NCBI RefSeq assembly: GCF_017591425.1
Contig: NW_024464918.1
Coordinates: 25,820,001 to 25,884,000 of the forward strand
Origin: Ochotona curzoniae
Taxonomy: Eukaryota; Chordata; Mammalia; Lagomorpha; Ochotonidae
Reading direction: 5' to 3'
DNA length: 64,000 nt
Shown in pieces: positions 46,631 through 58,269 of the stretch. Position 1 is the first letter of the stretch; every line of letters starts with the position of its first letter. The notes under the pieces are model-generated. The model saw only the letters and a list, made by a program, of their open reading frames with translations. It had not been told where the DNA came from and ran no database searches. A program made the position numbers and the translations under genes.

Positions 46631-47675
46631 AGTCCCAAGAAGCATGATCCTTATTCAACAGGCAATGAAAATCCACTGAGTCAGTAGTGTGTGACTGCTG
46701 TATGGTATGGATACACTCGGAGGCAAGATGAGCAGTAGGGAGGCTGTAGTGGTACTCATGTTAAGGTCGTAAGAGTCTGAGTGAGGGCAGGAGGAGCAGA
46801 GTTTGGAAACAGGCAGACAGCCTAAAGAAATACTGAGTAATGATCAGTAGGGTAGGAGTAAGGGAGGCCCGAGGGAGGAGGCAAGGAACATGCTGAAGAC
46901 TGACATGAAGGGTATGACCAAAGACAAGTAGGGACACAGTAAGGCAGTAAGAATTGGGGTCCACCGAAGGGGAAAACACATATTCATGCATGTGTTTGTT
47001 CACTAATTCATTCAGGGGTGTGCACATGAAGGGAGGGAGCTGGCCTTCAGAGAGTTAATTTCATCAACATGTGTCAAGTCAGGAGTTAACCTATGAGGAT
47101 GGCTGGCACAGCACCTGGCACAAAGGAGCTTTCAGAGGTTACTATTGAAAGAATAAATGAAGGGTTACTCTGTGAGCTATATACACAGGGAAGAGCTAGG
47201 AACTCAAGATGGAACCTAAAAGTGTAAATGTTGCAGGGGGAGTTAAGGAGACAGAAGTGGAGGCCAGGGAGATGGTGTTGTGGAAAGCCAAGTAAGTACA
47301 GCAAACAGAGTTTGAGAATTCTGAGCCTTCTTCCATGTTAATGTTTCTTCATGTATTACTCCTGACTTGAAAGTTAAGTAAATTTCTGAACAAATCTAAA
47401 ATAAATTAAAAGGGGTATTTGATTGTTTCTGTAATGTGCTATCTTTCAATCCAAGTGCCATAAATACAATAACTGCATTTCCAGTTACCAAATGTAACAA
47501 ACAAATTCATACTATCATGTACTTTTATTTGAAATACTTTGTGATACTTTTTTCCCTCATTTATAATGCATATTTCTATTTTTGGTGTTAATTCCACACT
47601 GGTAATTTAAACCACAGGATTTAGTATTAAAACAACTGAGTAGCTAAGACTTGACTGTAACATTTATTTTTAAAA
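46631..47675. other. Mostly unique intergenic DNA
   Basis: A short MIR 3' end may lie at 47097-47160 (GGATGGCTGGCACAGCACCTGG ... GAATAAATGAA). Otherwise nothing recognised. Confidence 0.4.
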
Positions 47676-47679
47676 TTCA

Positions 47680-47965
47680 TAAGCATTTATTTATTTATTT
47701 AAAAGGTAGAGCAAGCAAGAGAGGAGGAGGAAAGCTTCCATCCAGTGGATGGCCACAAGATCAAAACTGGACCAGGCCAATGCCAGGAGCCAGGAACTCT
47801 GTCCAGTTTTCCCACAAAGACGGCAGGGACTCAAGTACTTGGCCTAGTATCTTCTACCTTCCCAAGTATGGTAGCAGGAAACTGGATCTGAGGCAGAGTA
47901 TCCAAGACTCAAATGAACAATACTGGATATATCTTAACCCACCACACCACAATAATGGCCCTGTA
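47680..47965 (-). mobile_element. C-type SINE, older copy
   Basis: GCATTTATTTATTTATTTAA tail, GCCAGGAGCCAGGAACTC, and an ACAATAATGGCCC reverse head. Confidence 0.75.
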
Positions 47966-49735
47966 ACATTTATTTTATAACACATATTCATGTGCCTGTG
48001 AGAGATTGTAATTCTACTCACTTCTACGTAAGTGTGACAATTCTCAATAAACAAAGCATTTGCTTTTTGTTTCTTTCGTTTTCATTTGTTCTTCACCAAT
48101 AAAGTATCCTTAATACTGCCTTTAGCAATGATTAGCTGAGTTTTTCTGGAGGAAGCACTTCTTCCTACTCCTGTCCAGGTGACTTGGTTAGACCTGCAGG
48201 TACTGGTCTTCAGTGGGAGGGTATGGAACCAAGAAATGTTCAACAAATTCTTGCAACCTCCAAGGGCCACTGATTGTCTCAGAAATGTACACATGACTCG
48301 GGCTGAGGCAATGAGACAAAATTCCAGACAGAGGCACATACTATTGAAGTTGAAGTTGGATGGATGTACACGTGGAGTTGAGGTAGACTACTTATACACA
48401 TGGAAAGCTCGAGAATAAAGACGAGACAGGCATTGATGAGCTCAGAGATGCACAGAGAGAACAAGACTGGAGACACAGCTTGAGATCCCACATCTGAACA
48501 CCACACTGCCACGTTTTTTAATTAAGTAGATCCATAAATTGTCTTTTCAAGCTTTAGTCATATTTTGTTAGCTTTTCCACCACTTTTATCCAAAAAGCCC
48601 AGAGGAGAGACATATTTCAGCTTTATTTATTCTGTTACATCTATAAGCAGGGAATCGGCCGTACAAAGTCACAGTCATTTCCAGCCGCCCGTCACGCACT
48701 CCACTCCACACTCAGCATTGTTAGGTCAGCCTTGCTTTGTTTCTACTTTGTACTTGGCATCCCAGGGCGCAGTTCCTAAGTCAACCTCACTGAGCTCACA
48801 GTCTAAGCTATGGACCTCACTCTTTCATGGACACTTCCTGTTTATTATATTCACCTACAGCAGGCTCTTTCTACTCTGCCAATCTTTTTGTTTGAATAAC
48901 AAGAGGCAGGACAGGGTGGGAACCACTTCTGTCCCCAGGCGTGGAAAGCCTAATTCCAAACCGTTGGGCTCCAACCCACCCAACGGCACCAGTACGCTCT
49001 GTTCCAGCTCAAGCCTTCTAATCCCAAACGTCCTACCTGCTGCTGTTTTTCCTCCCCATGACTCCTGATGACAGGATTAGCCTGACACTCTTCCCAACAA
49101 TTCAGTCATTTCAGTTGTTGCTGTGCCTACCAGAACCTTTGCTATTTCCCCTCCAGGGATCTTGGGAATTTCTGTGAAATCATACCTTAGTGTTCTAGCA
49201 CAATCCAACTTCCAAACAATATTTCAAAACCCCCATGGTGACATTCTCCCTTCTCAAATAAGGTTCCCCCTTTCCTGCCTCCAGATGGGCAAGGTGAGTC
49301 ATTCAAGATCTGCCACGAGAGGAAAATAGGCATCTTCAGAATTATGTAAGAGGACAAAGATTTTTTTTTTCCCTCTAGTTTTTCTTGATACATAAGCAAA
49401 TAACAAAGAGACCACAGCTCCTCAGAGCACGCCTAACGACTTAATCTCCTTCCTCTGCCTTCATTTTCTTTGCCCCATTCAAGAGAGTAAATAGAGTAGT
49501 CGTTATGTTCTCAGCAAGCCCTGGAGAACTGAGGTGTAATCTTTATGGAGCCAACGACCATTTAATGGAGGGACTGTTACATGCCAGGCATCATGCCAGG
49601 TTGACAGTTGTGAATGGCCGGACAAGGCCCCTGGTTTATTCAGATTAGATTCCATTGACAGAAGCAGAAAACAAACATGGAAGCCACAAAGGGAACAACA
49701 TTTCATACCATGAGAAGCACTGACAAGAAAATACA
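47966..49735. other. Unique intergenic DNA
   Basis: About 1.8 kb. The 167-codon plus-strand frame at 48565-49068 has no recognisable domain and is not supported as a gene. Confidence 0.4.
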
Positions 49736-49741
49736 AGAGGA

Positions 49742-50025
49742 GGGGCTGTTTGGAACAGAGGTTACAACATTGCTTGCGATAGCTGATTTGAGGACCTGGT
49801 TTGAGCCCTGGCTCCTCTATTCTAATCCAGCTGCCTGCTACCATGAGGGACAGCAGGTGACAATTCTAGTATTTGAATCTCTGCCACCCACATGGGAGAC
49901 CTGAATGGAGTTTCAGACTTTTGGTTTGACCTGGCCCAACTCTGGCCTTTGCATTTAGAAAACAAACCAATGGACAGAAGATTCTCTCTCTTTCTCTCTT
50001 TCTCCCTTTCAAACAAGAAAACATA
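49742..50025 (+). mobile_element. C-type SINE, old
   Basis: TCTAATCCAGCTGCCTGCTACC, CCACCCACATGGGAGACCTG, a CTCTCTCTTTCTCTC run and a CCTTTCAAACAAG end. Confidence 0.75.
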
Positions 50026-50080
50026 ATTTCATTGTTTTGTTTTTAAAAGAAAACACAAGGATGCAAAGGAGGACTGCTTT

Positions 50081-50410
50081 GGGGCTGACATTGTGGCACA
50101 ACAGCTTAAGCTGCCACTTGCAACATCCCATATGGTGCCAATTTGTGTCTTGACTGTTTCACTTCCAATCCAGCTCCTTGCTAATGGCCTAGGAAAAACA
50201 GTGGAAGATGGCCCAAATGTTTGGGCCCCTGTCACCCCCGTGGGATATCCAGATAAAGCTCCTGGCTCTTGGCTTCAGACTGGCTAGTCCCAGCCATGGC
50301 AGGCATCGGGGGAGAGAACCAGCAATATGAAGATCTTTCAGTCTCTCTTTTTCTCTCTGTAATTCTGACTTCCAACAAATAAGTAAAAAAAAAAAAATTT
50401 TTTTTTAAAT
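50081..50410 (+). mobile_element. C-type SINE
   Basis: GGGGCTGACATTGTGGCACAAC head, CATCCCATATGGTGCC, CTTGCTAATGGCCTAGG and a long A/T tail. It lies directly after the SINE before it. Confidence 0.85.
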
Positions 50411-50664
50411 AAAGGACTACTTTAAGACAGAGTAATCAAAGATAGCTGTTCCAAGGAGGTGCTATGAGCAAAAATGGAACGGAGAGAAGAGACACAGCAC
50501 GTGAAGACCTACAGAGTATTTCAGATCAGCTTGTATGAAGGTCCTGAGACTGTAGGAAGCTTGACATGACAGAGTAGGAGTTGGTAAAACACCAAAATAC
50601 CAACTAGAGCTTTCCTTCTTTTTTGGGAAGGATAATCTGCAAGCCAAGAATGGCTCTTACATTA

Positions 50665-50925
50665 TAAAATAGTTGAACAAAACAAAACAATAATAATATT
50701 TTGTGACACATGAAAATTATGGGAAATTCCAATTTCAGTAACTGTGAATACATTTTCATTGGAACACTGCCATGTTCTTTCATTTATGCATTTTCCATGG
50801 CTTGGTTTCATGATTCATTGGCAGAGCTGAGTAGCTGCAACACAGACCATGTGGCCTGTGAAGCTGAAAATATTTACTATTTGCCCTTTGCAGAAAACGT
50901 TTACAAATCCCAGTGTTGGAGGCAC
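50665..50925 (+). mobile_element. hAT-type DNA transposon relic
   Basis: CATTTTCATTGGAACACTGCC, TTTATGCATTTTCCATGGC, GAGTAGCTGCAACACAGACC, TGTGGCCTGTGAAGC and ATTTACTATTTGCCCTTTG follow in order a common non-autonomous hAT family (TTTATTGGAACACAGCC type). Confidence 0.7.
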
Positions 50926-53310
50926 CGGAGGAAACATCTTCCCTGGCTTGGGAGAACCTGCAGTTTCTTTGGACTGTTTAAGTTTCTTCTGCCTGCAAAT
51001 AATCAAAAATATGAATCTAATAGAAATAAGCAATATGAGGCATTAAAGACAGCCTTGAAATGTTGATGGTTTTCACATCAAATCAGCAGGTAGACAGCTA
51101 GGTGCTTCCACTTTAGTCTGAACAGGTTTGCAGACTGCTTAGCCCTCACAGCACACAGCAGCAATGAAGTTGTTCCAGACCAGGCTCTGACATCAGGGTA
51201 CTGGCAATGTTAACACTCTGCCAGGAGCCTTGCAGCTATGTAAGAAATCTGAATGCCTTGAGATGACCATGGTGAAGAGCCTCCAAGCATGAGCTCTGGT
51301 TCAAGGGCCAGATAAATCTAGACTTCCAGACCTCACTGCCAAGGGGCTAACTGTGTGAGGAGAGCCCATGAGGCAGCTGAATATACCAAGTGATGTCAGA
51401 AGGTGCACGTGGCCTGGATCACCTATCTGCATTCTCCCTGGTTTCCTGGCCCACAGGATTGGGACATGCAGTCAAGGGGATTTTAAGTCACTCCGGCTTA
51501 TAATACCTCTTCTAAAGCAACCATCTGAATAAGCATTTCAGAAATGTTATCATCTCACATAACAAATGTAGAGGTGGCACAATGTCCACCCACAACATAC
51601 CCAGACACAGATTTTGTGCAATTTCCTTGGCTCTAATCTCTGCATTGGATTGGTTTAATTGTCAGGCTGGGAACAAACAGTGTAGTCATCCCCAGAGTTC
51701 CATTGTAACCTGACAAACTCCAGAGGAAGAAGAGATTCTCAGGAGACAGACATGTAGGTTGAGTACAGTCTACTGTAGTTTTGGGAATGGGATCACATAC
51801 TTGGAGTCATTTGAGAAGTTAAGACAAAACTGATGAAAACTGAGGTTCTGTTAGGAAGGAAGCAGGTAAATAGATATTGGTTCCACATCTGTGTCCCATG
51901 TATCTTTTTTCCCATCATCATTCATTTATCCAATCTCAGAGTATTTTAGGTTGAACCATGTATATGCGCCCCCCCCCTTTTTTTTAAAAAAGGATCTGGT
52001 TACACAGTATTTACCAAGTCTTTAATGTAATGGCAAGCATGGGGCTAGGCGTTGAAGACTATCACAATGCAGTGACATTAAGGTCAGGAAGGGAATGGAA
52101 AGGGCCAGCACTGTAACTCACAGAATCTAATGCAAAGCGAAAATGAAGCAGCTCTGAATGTAAAAGTATTAGGAGCCCTTGTAAGTGCAGAGACATGGGC
52201 AACTGCATGAGCGGCCTGCCCACAGAGCTTGTCCCGAGAAAGAACAGGTGTTCCCCAGAACAAAACAGCATGAGATCTGGTTTAAATTAGTAGGAAGCAG
52301 GGAGTCAGGAAAGCTGCTGTGACAATTAGACAAGGACCTGAAACACAGACAGGAAGGGGCAGGAGTGGAGGGATCTGGCTACACATAAGGAGAGCATTCT
52401 TCCTGCTCCTCCATCCTCCAAGTTGACCTGGGAGCCTCAGGCTAGCCTGTCTTTAGTTGTGAGGAGACACAAAAGACAAAGGAAACAGATTCCTGTCCTA
52501 TTTGTGCCAGTTCAGGCCTGTTTCCTAAATCCTTCTGGTGTTCCAGATCTTAGCACTTGATTAATCTGTCTATATAATCTGACCCTTCCCCTTCAGCACT
52601 GTATAAGGTCAGGACCTCCCTACAGGGGCTCGAGTCCTGCCCTTTGCACCGCTCACTGCTACATGAGTCAGAGGACAACATCCTGACCTCACTATGCATT
52701 GGACCTCAAGCCATTTTTCACCAAAACTAAATCTTTCCCTTATTTCATTCTTAGTCACATAGTGTTCTATTTTTCCATATCAGATTCTATAGAAACTTGG
52801 TGCCATACCTATCTTGAATTGGCTGTAAACAAAATCAGATGAGAAGTTTAGTAAAAAAAAAAAAAAAAAGATAGCTGCTACAGCCCTGTGTCAACCCCAG
52901 CTCCTCTGGTTTTCCACAAGCTCCACAGGTAACTCTCATGCTAATCCCACTTCTCTACATCCCGACTTTAAGCACAGCTTCCGCATGTGGCTGTTAGGAG
53001 TCAGAATGCTTTATCACTGGGACTGATTGTAGCTCTTTGGGCAAATCACTTGCAATCAGTGCCTCCACTACATCTCAGCTCTAGAATCTTGCACTGGTCA
53101 AACACTGGTTGACTTCCCACAGTCTTTTCTGGGGATAGCACTTCAGTTTCCCCATAAAACTGACTGCTCTCTTCTACTGCTTTTTAGGGCCAGCTATTGC
53201 AGAGGGAATAACTTTGGTATTCAACTTTTGTCTCTCCTCAGTCTCAATTTTATTTCCACTTTCACCTCGATGTCAATCTTAAGGACATCCTGTTTATTGT
53301 GATTCTAGCT
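50926..53310. other. Mostly unique intergenic DNA
   Basis: About 2.4 kb without a gene. Poly(C)-poly(T) run at 51968-51984 and poly(A) at 52853-52869. Some stretches (e.g. 52080-52260) may be old repeats I could not place. Confidence 0.4.
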
Positions 53311-53314
53311 AACA

Positions 53315-53520
53315 GGTATTGAGTGCTTCCCCTATGAAGCAGTTATGATGCTGAATCTTTTATGTTTATTATTTCCTTTAATCCTCACAATGACCCTTCA
53401 AGTTTAGTATTATTGGCCTCAATTTATGGTCAGGAAAAGTGAAACACTAGGCAGTTAAATAATTGAGCCAATTAGAAATGAAATTTCTTGTTATCTGGGT
53501 ATCCTCAAAAGTTTTTAAGT
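53315..53520 (-). mobile_element. MIR relic
   Basis: ACAGGTATTGAGTGCTTCCCC, CTTTAATCCTCACAATGACCC and GTGAAACACTAGGCAGTTAA are clear reverse MIR positions. Confidence 0.7.
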
Positions 53521-53604
53521 CTCCCTTACCCTATAACTCAAATTACAAACACCTACTTGGTAAAAGACCACTAGAGAGGCTATTAAGTGTGATATCACAC
53601 CTCA

Positions 53605-53725
53605 AGTACATTGGCAGCTGACCTCACTGCCCATGACTATAGACTACAAGCTCCCTGAGGGCAAGAATTAAATACTGTTCACCACAACACACAACATTAC
53701 CAGCACATGTCAGGCACAGCAGGAG
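53605..53725 (+). mobile_element. L2 3' end relic
   Basis: GACTACAAGCTCCCTGAGGGC, AATACTGTTCACC and CAGGCACAGCAGGAGGCAATA follow the last 110 bp of L2. Confidence 0.65.
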
Positions 53726-53924
53726 GCAATAAAAGCAAACCAAAAAACCCACAGTCCAGAATCAATGAATATCTTATAGAGTCCTCGAGTGAAGGGCCAT
53801 TACACAATCAGCAGAAAGTGTCAAGAAGTCTCTTGCTGGGAGAAGAAATTCCAGGTTACTCCTGGTGGACCTAGCCAACTGTAAAGTTTGGACAAGCCTT
53901 TACAAGGTGCTAGATGAGGGAGGG

Positions 53925-54215
53925 CATTTCGGTTAAGCTGCCACTTGGGATGACTGCATCCTTTGTCAGAGTGCCTGGTTCAAGCTCCGTCTGTTCTGTC
54001 CACAGTTCAGCTTCCTGCTAATGCATCATGGGAAGCAGCAGAGGATGGCTCAAGTGCTTTGGCCCTGCCACCCACGTGGGAGACCCAGAGTTACAGGTTC
54101 ATGCATTACGCTTGATTCAGCCTCGGCTAGTACAAGGGTGAACCAACGCATGGTTCAAGTAAATGTCTCTCAAGTAGATGAAAATGAATGAACATCCAAA
54201 AAAAAAAAAAAAACA
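53925..54215 (+). mobile_element. C-type SINE, old
   Basis: GGGCATTTCGGTTAAGCTGCC head, CAGCTTCCTGCTAATGCATC, CCCACGTGGGAGACCC, then a degraded 3' end and poly(A). Confidence 0.75.
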
Positions 54216-54599
54216 TGGGATGATTCTGAACTTAAGATCCAGGGGCAGCTATTTCCCATCCGACAAAGCAATTCTATCTTCTAGCGATGATTGTGCTTTG
54301 GCTTGAGTTTGCAACAAGTCCCAATAGGACTGAAAACCAAAGGGGTGAGGTACCAGCCATACTCTCCTTGAGGCCAGCCAGCTCTCTAGGAGGGCATGTG
54401 CAGATAGAGTGCTTTTGGCTGAGGAGGGCATAATGCTATGAACTGGAGCCAAATGCTTGTTCACCACTATATATCCTTGGGTGAATTCATTTTGTGATTC
54501 AGTTTCTCAAATGGACAGCAGTCAAATCTGCACATGCACAACTCACCAAACCTAGGGAGTACCCTCAGTGGAATCAGCTTCATTCATTCAGTGCTAATT

Positions 54600-54810
54600 C
54601 AGACTTGAGCTTTTACATTAGGTAAACCTAGATCAGGCTTTGGTGTGGCATGTACTAACAATGTGACCTTGGGCGGGACGCTATAGCTCTCAAGGTCTTA
54701 GCAAAGCCTTGCCTGTGGCTAGGAGGGTGATAAAATGTGATCATGTATATAATGTGCTTTAGCCAGTGCCAGGCACATGTTAGGCAGGAAGTAAATGCTG
54801 CATAGTTATA
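54600..54810 (+). mobile_element. MIR relic
   Basis: ACAATGTGACCTTGGGCGGG, AGCCAGTGCCAGGCACATG and TTAGGCAGGAAGTAAATGC are forward MIR positions. Confidence 0.65.
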
Positions 54811-55604
54811 GCAATCTCTGTTGGTTTCACTTACATATTCCATTCAAAACAGTCAAAAAAGTCCAATGTATTCTTGGTGTTTTAAAAGGCAGGTGTGACT
54901 TTAAGTCAATTTTCAATGAAATAGATTATCTTCTCAACTACCAAACTGTAAACAGAATTAATCTGAAATGAGGCAATGAGGTTATATAGTCATACTAATG
55001 ACTTTTCTATCCTTATCTCTTTTGCTTAGTTGCTCTCACTCTCTCACTGAAAATGTTCAGGTCACTCTGGAACTCAATTATTCTCAGAAAGATTATTCTA
55101 TTTATCAAAGAAGACCAGCATTGCTAATGTGCCTATCTTGACTACTTTATTGCTTAGACTATCTATTTGAAGACTCAAATATAAAGCATGGAAAAGGTGT
55201 AATTTTGAAGGTGGTGAGCAGTCGAAACTCTACTCCTTTATTAAAAGAGATTCTTAGGCAATTAAAATCACCATCTGTCTCACTTTAACTGGATCACTGG
55301 TTAACTTTACAGCCTCAACTAAAACAGTTCCAATGTCTCAAGACAACATTAAATTACAATGATGACATAGGCAGATCCACTTGAACTGGAAATATCCTAA
55401 CAATGGCAAGAGAACACCTTCCTAATGGTAACCATGGCCACAGGTCCTACTGGGGCTGTTGAAAGGTGGACAGTGGTCTCCATAAGACTGGAATATGATT
55501 TTCTATGTCCCCTTTCTCCATGCCAGGGACAGTTGGCATTGACCTACACAGTTATGTAAGCATGGTAACTTTTTGTTGCCTTAAATTACTGGGATATTTA
55601 AAAT
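54811..55604. other. Unique intergenic DNA
   Basis: AT-rich; nothing recognised. Confidence 0.45.
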
Positions 55605-56325
55605 GTTATTTATTTATTATTTTATTTTTAAATATGTATTTTTTGAAAGGCAGAGTTGTAGAGAGGTTGGGGTGGTTGGGGTTGAAAGAAAGAGAGTAAG
55701 AAGAAGAACGAAAGAGAGAGGAGAGATCTTCAGCCACTGATTTACTCCCTAAATGAGTACAATGTTAACAAAACCAGCCCAGGCCAAAGGCAGGAGCCAG
55801 GAGCTCTACCCAGGTTTCCCATGTGATTTCAGAGGCACAAGCACTTGAACCGTCCTCTGTTGCCTTCCCAGGAGCACTAGTAGGGAGCTGGATTAGAAGT
55901 GAAACAGCTGGGGGCCCAGAGTAATGGATCAGTGGCTAAATCCTCACCTTGTAAGTGTCAGGATCCCATATGGGCACCGGTTCTAATCCTGGCTGCTCCA
56001 CTTCCCATCCAGCTTCATGTTTGTGGCCTGGGAAAGTGGTAGAGGATGGCCCAAAGCCTTGGGACTCTGCACCTGCAAAGGAGACCTGGAAGAGGCTCCT
56101 GGCTCCTAGCTTCAGATCAGATCAGCTCTGGCCAATGCAGCCATTTGGGGAGTGAACCAGTGGATGTTCTTTCTCTCTGTTTCTCCTTGTGTTTATATAT
56201 CTGCCTTTCCAATAAAATAAATAAATCTTTAAAAAAATAGAAGTGAACCAGCTGGGAATCAAATCTGCACCCACATGGATGCCATGTGGCAGAGGTTCAA
56301 CATGCTACAGCACAGAATCTGACCC
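55605..56325 (-). mobile_element. Older C-type SINE split by a younger one
   Basis: Left part 55605-55911 (reverse tail, AAAGGCAGAGTTGTAGAGAGG, GGAGCCAGGAGCTC) and right part 56256-56325 (AATCAAATCTGCACCC ... CAGAATCTGACCC) make one reverse element once the insert is removed. Confidence 0.85.
55894..56255 (+). mobile_element. C-type SINE nested in an older SINE
   Basis: Plus-strand element at 55912-56237. Its target duplication, TAGAAGTGAAACAGCTGG at 55894-55911 and TAGAAGTGAACCAGCTGG at 56238-56255, is 18 bp with one mismatch. It gives a clear relative date: the host element is older. Confidence 0.95.
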
Positions 56326-56327
56326 AT

Positions 56328-56612
56328 TATTTATTTGTGATGCAGAGGGACAGCCTCCTGATTCATTCCCCAGACATCCACAATAGCCAGAGCCGAGTTA
56401 GGCTGAGAGCCAGAAATCCAGCCTAGCTCTCCCATTTGAGGGGGAAGAATCCAACTACTTGAGGCATTACTACTGTTTCCCAGATTATGCATTAGCAGCA
56501 AGATGAAATCAGAGCTGGAACCAGGTTTCAAACCCAAACACTCTGGTACAGAACATAGCTGTCTTCACAGGTGCCTTAACTACTAGGTCCAACGCCTATT
56601 CCAAGCCACTGA
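56328..56612 (-). mobile_element. C-type SINE, old
   Basis: TTATTTATTTGTGATGCAG tail, GATTCATTCCCCAGACATCC, CTGTTTCCCAGATTATGCATT, then the reverse head TTAACTACTAGGTCC. Confidence 0.75.
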
Positions 56613-57215
56613 GATTTTAGGCCTATTGGTTGATACAGCTGAGTTTAGCCTATCCTGTCTGATGGAGCAAAGGTATACATTTGGTGTGCCTAACAGCACA
56701 CTCATGCTAACACACACAAGTCCTCTCATCTTAGTCTACAGTTGACTTTTAGAAACCAGTGGTTTAGTGGATAAAGAGACAAAGAGATAGTGAATTACAT
56801 AATCAGAATAGGTTTAATGGACTGCCATAAGGTTTGCAGAGGAGTCTATCTCCTCTACGTCATTATGAGAGCAAGAAATGTGATTCCTAAATGGCTATTC
56901 CTACCTGGATTTGTCTTCATCAATCAACAGACTAATTCATTGACTCCTGGAGAAAATCCAGAGCAGGCTGCCTGCCCCTGATCCTCGGCTTAGAACACTA
57001 ATCACTTAGTGGGACACCTCCAGCTGAGAACACCTTGTGATACACCACTCCAAGCACCGTTTACTCTGGGGACTGTATTACCTCTACCTCAACTCCATAG
57101 TGCAAACTGGCTCAGGGTCAATGCCAATCTTCTATAGGTTACCTATTCCCAAGTCAGAAGGAATCGCTCATCTTCCAAAGACTGTCTTCTCATAACAAGA
57201 ATGGAAAATATTATC
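56613..57215. other. Unique intergenic DNA
   Basis: Nothing recognised. Confidence 0.45.
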
Positions 57216-57219
57216 ATTT

Positions 57220-57552
57220 TTTAAAGATTTATTTACTTTTTATTCCATAGTCAGATATATATATATAGAGAGAGAGAGGAGGAGAGACAGAGAAATACCT
57301 TGTATGTGATGATTCACTCCCCAAGTAACTGCAATTGCCGGTGCTGCACCAATCCGAAGCCAGGAGCCAGCAGTTCTTCTGGGTCTCCCAAGCAGGTTCA
57401 GGGTCCCAAGGCCTTGAGCCATCCTTGATTGCTTTCCCAGATCACAAGAAGGGAGCTGGATGGGAAGCGCGGCCACCAGGTCTAGAACCACATCCACATG
57501 GGATCCCAGCGCGTTCAAGATGAGGACTTTAGCCACTAGGCCACTGTGGCCC
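57220..57552 (-). mobile_element. C-type SINE
   Basis: TTAAAGATTTATTTAC tail, GATGATTCACTCCCCAAGTAAC, CATCCACATGGGATCCCAGC and a CACTAGGCCACTGTGGCCC head. A small (TA)n/(GA)n run sits at 57255-57282. Confidence 0.9.
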
Positions 57553-57600
57553 TATTATTATTATTATTATTATTATTGTTATTATGATTATTATTATTTA
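57553..57600 (+). repeat. (ATT)n microsatellite
   Basis: About 15 ATT units with two substitutions, directly against the head end of the reverse SINE, so it is not that element's A-tail. Confidence 0.95.
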
Positions 57601-57734
57601 AAACCCACATTACTTAATTGCTATAGAAGTAGGTTAATAATAACCATTTGTTGTGAGCTGACTCTTTGATACTACGACCAGCACTTTATACACATAATTT
57701 ATTTAATACAACAATTCAGTTAAATAGGGTATTA

Positions 57735-58265
57735 GCTATGGTTCTCCAGAGAATAGGACAGAACAGTATGCATACAGACATACAAGAGGTGATATATTGT
57801 GTAATTCGCTCAGGCTCTTAGAGAGAACCAGGAGGTTACCACAGGATACCCACAAACTGGAAAACCGGGAAAGCTGGTGCTAAAATTCAGCCTCAAGAGG
57901 AAGGCCTGAGGAACAGAGGGACTCATCGTGAATCCCAAACCAAGGCTGGGAGACCCTAGGGCATGAAGAGGCCTGCTGGTGGACACTCCACAGACTCAGA
58001 GCATAAGAACGAGGAGTGCCATGTCCAAACGGAGAGCAACGTCCTGGCCTCAGTGGGGGCAAACTCACCCTTCCTGCACCTCTTTGTTCCCTTCCGGCCC
58101 TCATGGATGGGACGAGGCCTGCCCACATCGGCCAGGCCCATCTCCTCAGCCTGCTGATCTCTTCTGGAAGCATTCCCAGAATCACACCAGAAATGGCATG
58201 TTACCAGCTGTCTGGGTGTCCCTTGGCCCAGTCGGGTTGCCACATCTACTTAACCTTTACAGGTC
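57735..58265 (-). repeat. Old interspersed repeat, class uncertain
   Basis: GGTTCTCCAGAGAATAGGACAG, AAGGCCTGAGGAACAGAGGG, CTTGGCCCAGTCGGGTTGCC and ACATCTACTTAACC are in the order of a widespread mammalian repeat that I recognise by sequence but cannot name reliably; the strand is arbitrary. The middle (57990-58130) is unusually CpG-rich for an old repeat. Confidence 0.45.
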
Positions 58266-58269
58266 AGTA

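Noticed and set aside
48565..49068. 167-codon plus frame in intergenic DNA
   Set aside because: Ser/Pro-rich translation without a domain. Length is within chance for this much sequence.
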